Positions 49,469 to 58,465 of a stretch of DNA of 64,000 bases are shown piece by piece; the first letter of the stretch is position 1, and every line of letters begins with the position of its first letter. The notes beneath the pieces were generated by a model that worked only from the letters and a program-made list of their open reading frames with translations, was not told where the DNA came from and made no database searches. The DNA is taken from positions 434,001 to 498,000 of the forward strand of contig CAWIJV010000003.1 of NCBI GenBank assembly GCA_963836585.1. Reading direction: 5' to 3'. The stretch is from BTUB01 sp963836585 (GTDB lineage Bacteria; Babelota; Babeliae; Babelales; Vermiphilaceae). Both the position numbers and the translations under genes were made by a program.

Positions 49469-49747
49469 ATGACCCGTATCACTAAAGACGAAGTACTCAA
49501 AATCGCGCAAATGTCGCGCATTACTATTCATGAAGATGAGATTGCGCCGCTTACGAACACTTGAATCAGTGCTAGCTACGCAGCACGCGTTTGCGAAGTT
49601 GCCGCAACCGCTCAAGCGCAGCAGGTGGCCAATGTGAATATATTTCGCGATGATGTGGTGATCAAGTGTGATGCTGAACGCATCAAGCAGGAAGCGCCGG
49701 AGATTGAATCCGATTATTTTGTGGTGCCTGCAATTTTAGAACAGTGA
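49469..49747 (+). pseudogene. gatC: gatC, interrupted by clustered one-base losses
   Basis: The start (MTRITKDEVLKIAQMSRITI, then HEDEIAPL) and the end (YAARVCEVAATAQAQQVAN, with a final SDYFVVPAILEQ) are clear GatC sequence in the same frame, but between them the frame hits TGA at 49562-49564. Restoring one base near 49552, 49569 and 49577 would give EDEIAPL-YEHLNQVLA-YAARV, which aligns with the family without gaps. So three one-base losses lie within 26 bases and together keep the final frame. GatC is the small subunit of the Asp/Glu-tRNA amidotransferase, next to gatA. Sequencing error, real decay or recoding are all possible. Confidence 0.8.
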
Positions 49748-49759
49748 AACTTTTCCCGT

Positions 49760-49915
49760 CCGTTCGTGGTGAGTGATCGCGAAGCGATCGTATCGAACCA
49801 TCCTTCGATACGCCCTATGGGCTACTCAGGTCCCTCGACCAGCTCGGGATGATCGGGGGCCCCGTTCGTGCTGAGCTCGTCGAAGCATCGTGAGTTATCG
49901 AACCATTCGAGTGGA
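49760..49915 (+). repeat. Palindromic repeat cluster between gatC and gatA
   Basis: CCGTTCGTGGTGAGTG (49760-49775) precedes a hairpin GATCGC-GAA-GCGATC (49775-49789) and CGTATCGAACC. Then come TCGATACG-CCC-TAT-GGG-CTACTCAGG (about 49805-49831) and CCCGTTCGTGCTGAGCTCGTC (49861 on). All parts recur elsewhere in the window. The cluster separates two genes that normally are co-translated. Confidence 0.8.
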
Positions 49916-49937
49916 ATAAATAAAATAGGTTTATGAT

Positions 49938-51380
49938 ATGAGTAATCTTTCCTTTGCCTCAATCAAAGAGTTACGTAAAAAATTAGATACCAAAGAGATC
50001 ACCGCGGATCAGTTGCTTGATCATTGCATCGCGCAGTTTGCTGCAAAAGATGGCAATCTGGGTTCCGCGCTGGAGATTTTTGATAAAGAATCGGTGCTGC
50101 GTGCCAGCAAACAGCAGGGAAAGCTGGCAGGAATCCCCGGATTGCTCAAAGATAATATTGCGCAAGAAAATCGCGGGCTCACCTGTGCATCAAAAATTTT
50201 GCAGGGGATGGTCTCAACCTTCGATTCTACTGCATCAAGCCGATTAAAAAATGAAGGGGCACTTTTGCTCGGGCGCGCCAACTGCGATGAGTTTGCCATG
50301 GGCAGTTCTACTGAAACGTCCGGCTATCAAAAAACAAAAAATCCTTGGGATAATGCCCGAGTGCCCGGTGGCTCAAGCGGCGGATCAGCAGCGGCCGTTG
50401 CTGCTGGATTGGTGCCGTGGGCATTGGGTTCTGAAACGGGTGGCTCGGTGCGTCAGCCTGCTGCCTTTTGCGGCATTGTGGGCAGTAAGCCGACCTATGG
50501 GCGTGTTTCGCGCTATGGCTTGGTTGCGTATGCTTCTTCACTTGATCAGATTGGGGTATTAACCCGAACCGTCTATGATAATGCGCTGGTGTTATCCGTA
50601 ATCGCCGGCCAGGATCCTAAAGATTCCACGAGCGTGCAACAGCCGACGCAAGATTTTACCCAAGGCCTTGATGGAAAGCTGCCGGATAATTTTACCCTTG
50701 GTATTGTAGAAAACTCATTGCATGCTGATGGGATGGATCCGGAAGTGGTTGCTGCTAATGAGCAGGTGATCAAAGAGTTTGAAGCGATGGGCGCAAAAAT
50801 AAAAAAAATTACACTCCCTATCATCGATTATTCCGCAGCAGTCTATTTTATTGTGAGTCGCGCTGAAGCAGCATCCAACTTGGCTCGTTTTGATGGGGTG
50901 CGCTATGGCTTGCGCGCCAAAGATGCGACTACCTTGGAAAGTATGTATTGCAACACGCGGCATGATGGTTTTGGCCCTGAAGTGCGCAGCCGCATCATGA
51001 TCGGCAACTATGTGCTATCGGCCGGGCATGCTGATGCGTATATTAAAAAAGCAAAAGTGGTGCAGGGGCTCATTCGCCAAACATTTATGGATACCTTTAA
51101 AGAAGTAAGTTTGCTTCTGATGCCAACGCATCCGGCGCCTGCATTTAGTTTCGGCGCTTTTGATCTGGATAAGCTGCAAATGGATCTGCAAGATTATTTC
51201 ACCTGCCCGGTAAATTTAGCGGGCAACTGTGGCATCTCATTGCCGTGCGGCTTTTCCAAATCCGGATTACCGATCGGCTTCCAGCTGATTGGCCCTCATA
51301 TGGGCGAATCGCTCATGTTTAAGGCCGCGCACGCCTACGAACAAAAAACAGCATGGCACACCATGCACCCGAAGGTATAA
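49938..51380 (+). CDS. gatA: Asp/Glu-tRNA amidotransferase subunit A
   Basis: A 480-residue amidase with an intact Ser-cisSer-Lys triad: Lys71 (GLLKDNI), Ser146 (PGGSSGGSAAAVAAG) and Ser170 (GSETGGSVRQPAAF). The spacing of 75 and 24 residues matches characterised GatA. It frees ammonia from glutamine to convert Glu-tRNA-Gln to Gln-tRNA-Gln, or Asp- to Asn-tRNA. gatB is not in the window and gatC just upstream is damaged. Confidence 0.95.
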   Translation: MSNLSFASIKELRKKLDTKEITADQLLDHCIAQFAAKDGNLGSALEIFDKESVLRASKQQGKLAGIPGLLKDNIAQENRGLTCASKILQGMVSTFDSTASSRLKNEGALLLGRANCDEFAMGSSTETSGYQKTKNPWDNARVPGGSSGGSAAAVAAGLVPWALGSETGGSVRQPAAFCGIVGSKPTYGRVSRYGLVAYASSLDQIGVLTRTVYDNALVLSVIAGQDPKDSTSVQQPTQDFTQGLDGKLPDNFTLGIVENSLHADGMDPEVVAANEQVIKEFEAMGAKIKKITLPIIDYSAAVYFIVSRAEAASNLARFDGVRYGLRAKDATTLESMYCNTRHDGFGPEVRSRIMIGNYVLSAGHADAYIKKAKVVQGLIRQTFMDTFKEVSLLLMPTHPAPAFSFGAFDLDKLQMDLQDYFTCPVNLAGNCGISLPCGFSKSGLPIGFQLIGPHMGESLMFKAAHAYEQKTAWHTMHPKV

Positions 51381-51443
51381 TGATTTTTCACTAAAACTTA
51401 AAGAGAAACTTAATACTATAACATCGTAAAGGATATACACCTC

Positions 51444-52028
51444 ATGATTTTTTTACTCATTTTAATGGCTGCTGCATGCTCTACCGCTGCTATGCAAGCA
51501 CCGTTTGCAAGGCTCGAATCACATACCTGTTGCCCCAATGGTTTTAAAGCAGTCTATTTTAAAGAGAGCGTAGAGTCTGAAACTCTCAAGGAATTTTATG
51601 ACCACTTGGACGGTGCGATTGCTGAAGATTTGGATACCTTTGATCGCTATTTTTCCACCGCGGAAGAAACGGCCGGTTGTGATGATGAGCAAGATGCTGT
51701 AGAGATATCACCCGATACGTTACAGATTCTCATGGTGCAGGTTGCCAGCTCGGGCGATCAGGGCCGCGCTGCGGTTGGGCACATAGCACAAAAAATTCGC
51801 GCGCAAAGAATTAATCTTGTGAATAATCCAGTTTTCATTACACAAAAAGATTTTGCGCATCGATTGCTGCCCTATCTAATGTATAATGGTAGTCCAAGAG
51901 GGTATCGCCGCCCAACAATTATTGGAAATCGGGTGGTTCATCTGGATCTATGCCCGGGATGCATTCATAAGGCTAAGAAAGTAACGCTTCGCTATGATAC
52001 GGCCGCATTTAAAAAACTGTTAAAATAG
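51444..52028 (+). CDS. Exported protein of unknown function
   Basis: A 194-residue protein with an N-terminal hydrophobic signal (MIFLLILMAAACSTAAM), possibly a lipoprotein (AAAC). The acidic middle (EDLDTFDRYFSTAEET) is followed by a more basic C-terminal part with DLCPGCIHKAKK. No family is recognised. It is convergent with the RING-finger gene, 3 bases apart. Confidence 0.7.
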   Translation: MIFLLILMAAACSTAAMQAPFARLESHTCCPNGFKAVYFKESVESETLKEFYDHLDGAIAEDLDTFDRYFSTAEETAGCDDEQDAVEISPDTLQILMVQVASSGDQGRAAVGHIAQKIRAQRINLVNNPVFITQKDFAHRLLPYLMYNGSPRGYRRPTIIGNRVVHLDLCPGCIHKAKKVTLRYDTAAFKKLLK

Positions 52029-52031
52029 CAA

Positions 52032-53042
52032 TCAATCGTCTGAATGTAAATAGGCAATCAGAGTCCTTTCTTCTGTTATGCTAGAGCTAAGGGCCATTGT
52101 TGTCATCGTTCCGACAAAGGTTATTGCTGCTGCAGACGATGTTGCCAGGGCATCAATTGCCCATGAACTTGATGCTACTCTGCGATGAGCAGCATACCCG
52201 ATTCCAACTGCCAGACCTATGCCGGTAAGTATTCGGACGGCACCCAAGGCTGAGATCTTAGAATTAAGCATGTGGAGGGCTATGCCATTTTTGTCTTTTG
52301 CTTTTTGCAACGCATGTTTAAGGGCCGTCTTTTTCTTTTTTACTGTGTAGACTGCTTCACGCAGTTTTTTATTCGCTTGTTCAAGTTCTAAAATTGTTTT
52401 ATTTTTTTCTGTGATTTTTTGATTAAAAATATTTAATGCGATCCTAGGATTTTGTGCGGATAATGCGCTAATTCTTACTGCATCATCAGCTTGCTGTTCC
52501 AAAAGACTATTCACCTGATCATCCAATGTTTCTCGTTCTGCAATCAGCTTGGGAATGAGCGGCATTATGCGATCGGCTTGCAGAAATCCCAAAAAAGAGT
52601 TGAGCACTATTCTGCGAAATTCTTCATCAAGACGTTGGTCATGAATCGCGGTTGAAATACGAGTAAATAGATGCCGCAGATCATCATTATGTATGGATGC
52701 GATGTGCTCGCTTGCATTGGTAAGTAAGCTTGTGTGTTGATTCATCTCATCATGTGAGTAGGCGATTTTGAAGTGCTTGACCGGATGGCGGCACACAGGG
52801 CACCCGATATCGGTTAAATTTGCCCTGGATAGATTGTTCCATGTTTTATAGCAGGTCTGGTGAAGGGAATGATGCTTGCAAGGAAGGTTGCGCACCAGTT
52901 GTGTTTGCTCAAAAGCCTCCAAGCAATAGGAACATCTATCAGATTCTTGTTTTTCTTGGGCAGCAGCTTGATCTTCCATGGCATAGTGAGCCGGGCAGAA
53001 TAATAATGCTAGAAGTGTAAGTAAAAGAAACTGTTTATTCAC
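52032..53042 (-). CDS. Exported RING-H2 finger protein
   Basis: A 336-residue protein with a signal peptide (VNKQFLLLTLLALLFCPAHY, GTG start) and a complete RING-H2 finger: C37-x2-C40, C55-x2-H58-x2-H61-x2-C64, C81-x2-C84 (CPVC). A coiled coil (about 190-255) and two hydrophobic segments near the C-terminus follow. RING fingers recruit E2 enzymes for ubiquitin transfer, a eukaryotic pathway, so this may act on a host. The GTG at 53042 is chosen for its GAGGAGAG ribosome binding site. Confidence 0.8.
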   Translation of the reverse strand: MNKQFLLLTLLALLFCPAHYAMEDQAAAQEKQESDRCSYCLEAFEQTQLVRNLPCKHHSLHQTCYKTWNNLSRANLTDIGCPVCRHPVKHFKIAYSHDEMNQHTSLLTNASEHIASIHNDDLRHLFTRISTAIHDQRLDEEFRRIVLNSFLGFLQADRIMPLIPKLIAERETLDDQVNSLLEQQADDAVRISALSAQNPRIALNIFNQKITEKNKTILELEQANKKLREAVYTVKKKKTALKHALQKAKDKNGIALHMLNSKISALGAVRILTGIGLAVGIGYAAHRRVASSSWAIDALATSSAAAITFVGTMTTMALSSSITEERTLIAYLHSDD

Positions 53043-53176
53043 GGTATCTCTCCTCTTTTTGTGAATCATAAAAAAGCGTATAGAATTTTTTTGAAGTGGC
53101 AACTATTGAGCTTCCCTCCCTTTTTAAAGTATCCTTATTCCAGGGATAAGAGATATCAAAGAAGGGGTGCTGGCAG

Positions 53177-54049
53177 ATGCGCATTCTGCAGATCAGTATG
53201 GCCACTGTGGCAACTATGGCATGCCTGAATGCTTATGAGCCGCTCGCATGCACATTTCCTTCCTATGAGTATGAACAACGGTGGTGCGATACCTGCGATC
53301 GGCCTAAAAAGGAGTTTCGCACCGGCGCTCCGGCTCTCCGCTTTGTCTTCAATGGATTTGGCAGTGCCGTAAAAGATGCCATCGATCTGAATCTCAACAT
53401 CATCTCAAAAGATACCTTTATTGTGATTGCCGCCACGATGTGCCCGTATCTAATTGCGCGCCAATTTGATGATGGTATCCAGTGCCACTTTTTTAGCCAT
53501 ACCAGTCATAAAAATATTAATCAGTGCCCCAAATGGTGCCAGGAGTTGGTGCGCTTTAGTCTTGCCGTGCCGATTGTGATCTTTGGCTCGCAACTTTTTT
53601 TGTCATCCGACCCGGTGTGGAAAGAAAGTGCCTGGATGTTGCTCTTGGGCATTCCGTTTGTGATTTTTGGAAAAGATCTGATTAAAACCTTTGATACCGA
53701 TTTTTGCCTGCGGCCGTGGCATGAAGATTTTATGGCGGAACACAAGCGCAGTAGCGGTGGGTTCCCTTCCGGGCACATGGCACAAGCGGCCTATATTGCC
53801 ACCTTATATGGCACTCGTTTTGGCCACAAGATGGCGGTGCCGCTCACCTTTTTTGCTGCGGGTTTGGGCATTGTCTTTCTTAATTGCAATCGCCACTACT
53901 TATCGCAGCTGATTGCCGGGGCCGGTTTGGGCGCTATCTATGGCTTGGCAGCCAACAAAGTGATCGATCGCAAGCTGTCAGAAAACTGGAAAATGGGACT
54001 CACCATCAATCGCGATGGCCCGGCTATCAAGGCCCGCTATCGGTTTTAA
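53177..54049 (+). CDS. PAP2-family phosphatase, exported
   Basis: A 290-residue membrane protein with a signal-like N-terminus (MRILQISMATVATMACLNA) and a PAP2 core: motif 1 residues in the KRSSGGFPSGHMAQ region (PSGH), then NCNRHYLSQLIAGAGLG, where the usual Arg and His of motif 3 are present but the final Asp is replaced by Gln. PAP2 enzymes remove phosphate from lipids such as undecaprenyl pyrophosphate. The altered motif 3 may reduce activity. Confidence 0.8.
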   Translation: MRILQISMATVATMACLNAYEPLACTFPSYEYEQRWCDTCDRPKKEFRTGAPALRFVFNGFGSAVKDAIDLNLNIISKDTFIVIAATMCPYLIARQFDDGIQCHFFSHTSHKNINQCPKWCQELVRFSLAVPIVIFGSQLFLSSDPVWKESAWMLLLGIPFVIFGKDLIKTFDTDFCLRPWHEDFMAEHKRSSGGFPSGHMAQAAYIATLYGTRFGHKMAVPLTFFAAGLGIVFLNCNRHYLSQLIAGAGLGAIYGLAANKVIDRKLSENWKMGLTINRDGPAIKARYRF

Positions 54050-54084
54050 GTTTTACTCGTTATACTGCTGTAGTGGGGCTTGAC

Positions 54085-54235
54085 GACCCCTCGATACGCC
54101 TTACAGGCACTCGGGGCGAACGGAATTTAGTCCGTTCGTGGTGAGTGCGAACGAAGTTCGCGTACCCGGCCTTCGTAGCCTCTATGCCATAGCCTAGGTG
54201 TGTTGCCTAGAACTACGGCGGAGTAGGCTCGAACC
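54085..54235 (+). repeat. Palindromic repeat cluster before dus
   Basis: TCGATACG-CCT-TAC-AGG-CACTCGGGG, then CGAACGG/CCGTTCG (54117-54138), GTGGTGAGTG and the hairpin GCGAAC-GAA-GTTCGC (54147-54161), then CGTACC. A second part (54170-54235) has CTAGG/CCTAG and CGTAG/CTACG palindromes. It parallels the 49760-49915 and 2541-2670 clusters with changed but still paired stems. Confidence 0.78.
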
Positions 54236-54266
54236 ATAAAAATACCTTACTTATAATTAAAATTAT

Positions 54267-55250
54267 ATGATTAATTACTGGCACGAAAAAATAAAAATTG
54301 GCTCGCTCTCATTCCCCCGCTTTATCGGCGGCCCGCTGGACGGCATCACCGATTCGCCGTTTCGCCGCCTGGTGCGTGATTTTTCGCATGACGAACTTCT
54401 GTATTCGGAGATGCGGCATACCGGATGTGTGGCCAATGAGAAGGGCGGCATAAAAGCTTTAGAATTTTCTCCCCTCGAGCGGCCACTCAATTTTCAGTTT
54501 GCGGCCAACAAAATAGATTTTATTGAGCCAGCGGTCCAAAAGGTGCTCGAACGGGGCGTTGATATGATCGATTTAAATGTCGGATGCCCGGCCAGCAACG
54601 TGATCGGCTCCGGTTCAGGCTCCGCACTAATGGCCGATCTGCCGCGGCTCACCTTGATCCTCAAAGAGTTTCGTCGCCTTGTGCCGATTCCATTCACCGT
54701 AAAAATTCGTGCCGGCTTTAAATGCCAGAATGCGATCGACGTAGCAAAATTGATCCAGGATTGTGGTGCTGATGCCTTAGCGATCCATCCCCGCCTGCAG
54801 TCTCAAAAATTTGAAGGGCGCCCCGATTATGCACTCGTGGCGCAGGTTAAAAATGCTATCTCGATCCCGGTAATTGTTTCCGGTGGTGTGGTAAATTGGG
54901 CCACCGCCAAGATGGTCCATGAGCAGACGGGCGTGGATGGCTTTTTAATTGGCCGTGGTATTTGGGGAAGGCCCTGGAAACTTAAAGAGTTGCGTGAACA
55001 TTCTCAAGGGAATATCTATCAGGTGAGCACGCTTGAGATTTTAAACTATGCGCTCAGGCATTTGGATCTGATGCTTGCCTATTATGGCCCCCATGGATTG
55101 TTTGTCTTTCGCAAGCATGTGCCGTTTTACATTCGGGGATTGCCCGATGCTTCTTTTTTGCGCCAAAAATTGGTAACTTCAACCTCAGTTGATGAAGTGC
55201 GGCAGGTTTTTCGTGCCAAGATAGGTGCAGAATATGAAAAAACGGGTTAA
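54267..55250 (+). CDS. dus: tRNA-dihydrouridine synthase
   Basis: A 327-residue TIM-barrel flavoenzyme: GGPLDGITDSPFRRLVR, MIDLNVGCPASNVIG with the catalytic Cys, PFTVKIRAGF, ALAIHPRLQSQKFEG and the FMN-binding VIVSGGVVNW and GFLIGRGIWGRPW. It reduces uridines in tRNA D-loops. Which of the DusA/B/C sites it modifies cannot be told. The mreC start lies just inside its end. Confidence 0.93.
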   Translation: MINYWHEKIKIGSLSFPRFIGGPLDGITDSPFRRLVRDFSHDELLYSEMRHTGCVANEKGGIKALEFSPLERPLNFQFAANKIDFIEPAVQKVLERGVDMIDLNVGCPASNVIGSGSGSALMADLPRLTLILKEFRRLVPIPFTVKIRAGFKCQNAIDVAKLIQDCGADALAIHPRLQSQKFEGRPDYALVAQVKNAISIPVIVSGGVVNWATAKMVHEQTGVDGFLIGRGIWGRPWKLKELREHSQGNIYQVSTLEILNYALRHLDLMLAYYGPHGLFVFRKHVPFYIRGLPDASFLRQKLVTSTSVDEVRQVFRAKIGAEYEKTG

Positions 55251-56043
55251 AAAGAGCCGGTGGGTGCTCGTTGTGGCGATTCTGGTCGGTATTCTTCTGG
55301 GATATAAGATTTTGTTTAGATCCGATGGGCTCCTTGAGCGGTATAGCTCAACATTGGCCTATCCGGTGCTCGTGATTCAGCACCACATAATTTCTCCCAT
55401 CAAAGCGTACTTTCAAAAGCGGCAGACAGTTGCGGAGCTTGAGCAAAAACTTGCGGATCTGCAGGCCGAGTATGAGCATCTGCTCTCGCATGAGATTGAG
55501 CTGCAGGGCATGATCTGCTATGCGCAAGAAACGCAAGAGCTGGTCGAATTTAAAAAGCAGTATGATTTTTCTCGAGCCACGCTGGCCCAGGTGTTGATAA
55601 AAAACTTTTCTGACCAGAGCCATTTTTATCTGGTGGATAAAGGTTCATCTGCCGGTGTGGCCAAAGATATGGTGGCAATTTACAAAGATTGTTTGATTGG
55701 CAGGGTAACCGAAGTCTATCCCCGCTATTGCAAAATCACCCTCATCTCCGATCAATCATGCAAAGTGGCCGCCTGTTGCGCACAAAGCAAGGCAACCGGA
55801 ATTTATCAAGGCAATAATCAAGAATGGCATTCAAATCTCACCCATGTGAGCCATCTGGCGCAATTGGAGCCGGGCGAGCTGGTGCTTTCCAGCGGCGATG
55901 GATTAATCTTCCCACGTGGCTTTGGCATCGGGAAAGTAAAATCATTCCAGAATGAAGGGTTGTTTCATCAGGTGAGTGTGGAACCGCTGCTTGATCTGCA
56001 TGCGATTAATCATTGCTATTTAATACAAAAAAGTGCGGCTTAA
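55234..56043 (+). CDS. mreC: Rod shape-determining protein MreC
   Basis: A 269-residue protein with an N-terminal transmembrane span (about 11-27), a coiled coil (about 68-95, VAELEQKLADLQAEYEHL) and the two-lobed beta domain of MreC (YLVDKGSSAGVAKDMV, GIYQGNNQEWHSN, GELVLSSGDGLIFPRGFGIG). It links the MreB cytoskeleton to wall synthesis. mreB and mreD are not adjacent. Start at the ATG at 55234, inside the dus gene. Confidence 0.9.
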   Translation: MKKRVKKSRWVLVVAILVGILLGYKILFRSDGLLERYSSTLAYPVLVIQHHIISPIKAYFQKRQTVAELEQKLADLQAEYEHLLSHEIELQGMICYAQETQELVEFKKQYDFSRATLAQVLIKNFSDQSHFYLVDKGSSAGVAKDMVAIYKDCLIGRVTEVYPRYCKITLISDQSCKVAACCAQSKATGIYQGNNQEWHSNLTHVSHLAQLEPGELVLSSGDGLIFPRGFGIGKVKSFQNEGLFHQVSVEPLLDLHAINHCYLIQKSAA

Positions 56044-56055
56044 GAATTTTTTTTT

Positions 56056-56526
56056 CTACTTTGTGGCGCGATGTTTTTTGTTAATGTCTTGTATGACCTG
56101 TTGGTTGGACATACCAATCATGAAATAGAGTGCCACTGCTTGTATGGCAAGCGCAAAGAGCAAACTTGCTAAAGTTCCTGCAAAAAAGAGTAAAATGTGA
56201 GACAGAGGTGAAGTTGCAAATAGGTTTTGTAATTGTGCAAAGAGTACTGAGCGCAATGCACCATTACTGAGCAATGCTATAACCGTTACCGGTAATGAAA
56301 TGCCAAAGTAAGTAAAAATGGCATATATTTTAAACGAGCGGCTCATCAGATGAGGATATACTTGACGGGTAAAGAGCATGCTAGCAGTGAATCCTGCCAA
56401 AATGATACTGATCGATGAAAGATCTGCCATGCCTATTAATTTCAACAAATAGAAAAAAGGGTATTGCAACATAAAGGTCAATAGCCCGAGTCCAAACCAG
56501 GAAGAAAGAAAATGCTTATAATTCAT
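56056..56526 (-). CDS. Four-span membrane protein of unknown function
   Basis: A 156-residue protein with four hydrophobic spans and a basic cytoplasmic tail (INKKHRATK). The layout resembles small ABZJ_00895-type membrane proteins, but the match is only by shape. It follows the DEAD-box gene at 18 bases on the same strand. Confidence 0.65.
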   Translation of the reverse strand: MNYKHFLSSWFGLGLLTFMLQYPFFYLLKLIGMADLSSISIILAGFTASMLFTRQVYPHLMSRSFKIYAIFTYFGISLPVTVIALLSNGALRSVLFAQLQNLFATSPLSHILLFFAGTLASLLFALAIQAVALYFMIGMSNQQVIQDINKKHRATK

Positions 56527-56544
56527 AAAAATCCCTAAAAAAAA

Positions 56545-57720
56545 TTAATCCACAAAGGTGATTGCTTGGCCAATTTTGTCGGCTCTGCCGGTTCGGCCGA
56601 TGCGGTGAATATAATCATCTGATGTTTGCGGGAGCTCATAGTTGATCACGTGGGTCACATCATCAATATCAATGCCCCGGGCCACCACATCCGTTGCCAG
56701 CAGGACCGTAATAATATTATTTTTGAAAGCAGCCAACGCACTATTTCTTTGTGATTGCGATTTGTTGCCATGAATGGTAGCCACGGCAAATCCGCGCTCG
56801 CGCAAGACGCGTGCCAATTTATCCACATTCCATTTGGTGCGCAAGAATATGATTACTTTCTTAAATTCCGGCTTGATCAGCAGATCATGTAATAGATCCA
56901 CCTTATTTCTGCCGGCAATCTTGATCACATCCTGATTTACGTTTTCAGCCGATTGGCGTGTCTTAACATTGATCATCACCGGATTCTTCAAGAAGTTGGC
57001 CATCACCTCTTTGAGGCTTGCATCAATAGTTGCGGAGAAAAAGAGTGAATGCCGCTTGGTGGGCAGTTTGGCGATGATATATTTAATATCATTGATAAAG
57101 CCCATATCAAGCATGGTGTCCACTTCATCGAGTACAATTGCATCGAAGGTGGAAAATCGCAGATTGGCATTGGCCTCTAAATCTTTTAACCTGCCGGGCG
57201 TGCCGATCACAAATTCAGGGTTTCTTTTAAGATCATTAATCTGGTGAAAGATATTTACGCCGCCGATGCACAGCGCTGAGCGCAAGTTGGTGCCGGCAGC
57301 AAAGCTTTTAAGCTCCGCCTGGATTTGGAGCGCCAGCTCGCGTGTGGGAGTAATAATGAGTACGCGGGTGCTTTGCTTGGTGAGAATCTTATGGATCAAG
57401 GGGATCAAAAATGCCGCCGTTTTACCCGTGCCGGTGTTGGCCGTGCCGATCACATCCTTGCCCTCTAAAATGAGCGGAATGATCTGATCTTGAATGGGAG
57501 TAGGGGCGGTATAGCCTTTGGCGACGATATTCTTTTTGATCTGATCTGCAATGGCAAAATCAGCAAACTGCCACTGATTCTTATAGGAATCGGTGATCGT
57601 TTTTTCTTCAACCTTTTTTATAAATAAAGAAGGGTCAAATTTTTTAATGGGCCGTTTTTGCGCCGGCTGAGCCGGTCTGCCGCCGTGAGATTTTGGTCTG
57701 TTGGGTTTGTGGTAAGCCAT
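56545..57720 (-). CDS. DEAD-box RNA helicase (DEVD variant)
   Basis: A 391-residue helicase with all motifs: Q motif APTPIQDQIIP, I ANTGTGKTAAF, Ia PTRELALQ, Ib TPGR, III SAT, V ATDVVARGIDI and VI YIHRIGRTGR. Motif II reads DEVD in place of DEAD. A basic Gly/Pro/Lys-rich N-terminal tail precedes the core, and the C-terminal extension of CsdA-type helicases is absent. It unwinds RNA in ribosome assembly or decay. Confidence 0.92.
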   Translation of the reverse strand: MAYHKPNRPKSHGGRPAQPAQKRPIKKFDPSLFIKKVEEKTITDSYKNQWQFADFAIADQIKKNIVAKGYTAPTPIQDQIIPLILEGKDVIGTANTGTGKTAAFLIPLIHKILTKQSTRVLIITPTRELALQIQAELKSFAAGTNLRSALCIGGVNIFHQINDLKRNPEFVIGTPGRLKDLEANANLRFSTFDAIVLDEVDTMLDMGFINDIKYIIAKLPTKRHSLFFSATIDASLKEVMANFLKNPVMINVKTRQSAENVNQDVIKIAGRNKVDLLHDLLIKPEFKKVIIFLRTKWNVDKLARVLRERGFAVATIHGNKSQSQRNSALAAFKNNIITVLLATDVVARGIDIDDVTHVINYELPQTSDDYIHRIGRTGRADKIGQAITFVD

Positions 57721-57850
57721 AATTAGGCATAACCTCTATTTTTAATGAAATTTATAGGATAACAAGCTTAATATGGCATAAAATTACTGTTTTGGCCACC
57801 TAAAGTTCCCAGCCTATCCCTGCTTCCAGATTAAAGCCCGATAAATAATG

Positions 57851-58438
57851 TTAGAACACAAATCCTATGCTGGCTCCAAAGGTGAAGCCGCCAATTTGGA
57901 TATCTTGTCTTCCATATACATTTGGTATCATCGATTTGAATGATTTTTGCTCAAAGGCATATTCCCCAAAGATGCCTAATAGCAAGCAATCATTGTTAAT
58001 AAAATTACAACCACCATTAATAAAGAATCCAAAACCATTTGCTCGAATATTTCTATTCACATAGGTTGAATCATTATGTTGATGGAAATAAAAATAGCGA
58101 GGCCCAATAGAAAAATAGCCTTTTACGCATTCACTCAAATTAACCATTGATCTGACCCCCGCATCGAGAGGAACTTGCGAAATTGATGTTTTTTGATTTC
58201 CGTTTAAAGATTTTCCTTTTACATGCAAATATCCAAGGCTACCATAAAGAGCTATCATGCCACACAATGGATACGATACACTGCCTTGAATCTCAAATCC
58301 GCCATGATAAATTTTAGCAAGTGTATGATTCGCAAAAAAGAAATATCCCGGTTTGATTTCAAGCCATGGGCAAGAGATTTGCCCATAAAGCGACGGTATA
58401 ACGCACGCGATCGCCAGAGCATATATTTTTTTTATCAT
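57851..58438 (-). CDS. Exported outer-membrane beta-barrel-like protein
   Basis: A 195-residue protein with a signal peptide (MIKKIYALAIACVIPSLYG) and alternating amphipathic strands rich in Tyr, Phe and Gly. It ends in FGASIGFVF, a terminal Phe as in BAM substrates. Its size fits an 8-strand barrel (OmpA/OmpX type). It lies 27 bases downstream of the large glycine-rich exported protein and is probably co-transcribed with it. Confidence 0.78.
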   Translation of the reverse strand: MIKKIYALAIACVIPSLYGQISCPWLEIKPGYFFFANHTLAKIYHGGFEIQGSVSYPLCGMIALYGSLGYLHVKGKSLNGNQKTSISQVPLDAGVRSMVNLSECVKGYFSIGPRYFYFHQHNDSTYVNRNIRANGFGFFINGGCNFINNDCLLLGIFGEYAFEQKSFKSMIPNVYGRQDIQIGGFTFGASIGFVF

Positions 58439-58465
58439 CTGAACTTCCTTATTTTTTCTCAGTTT

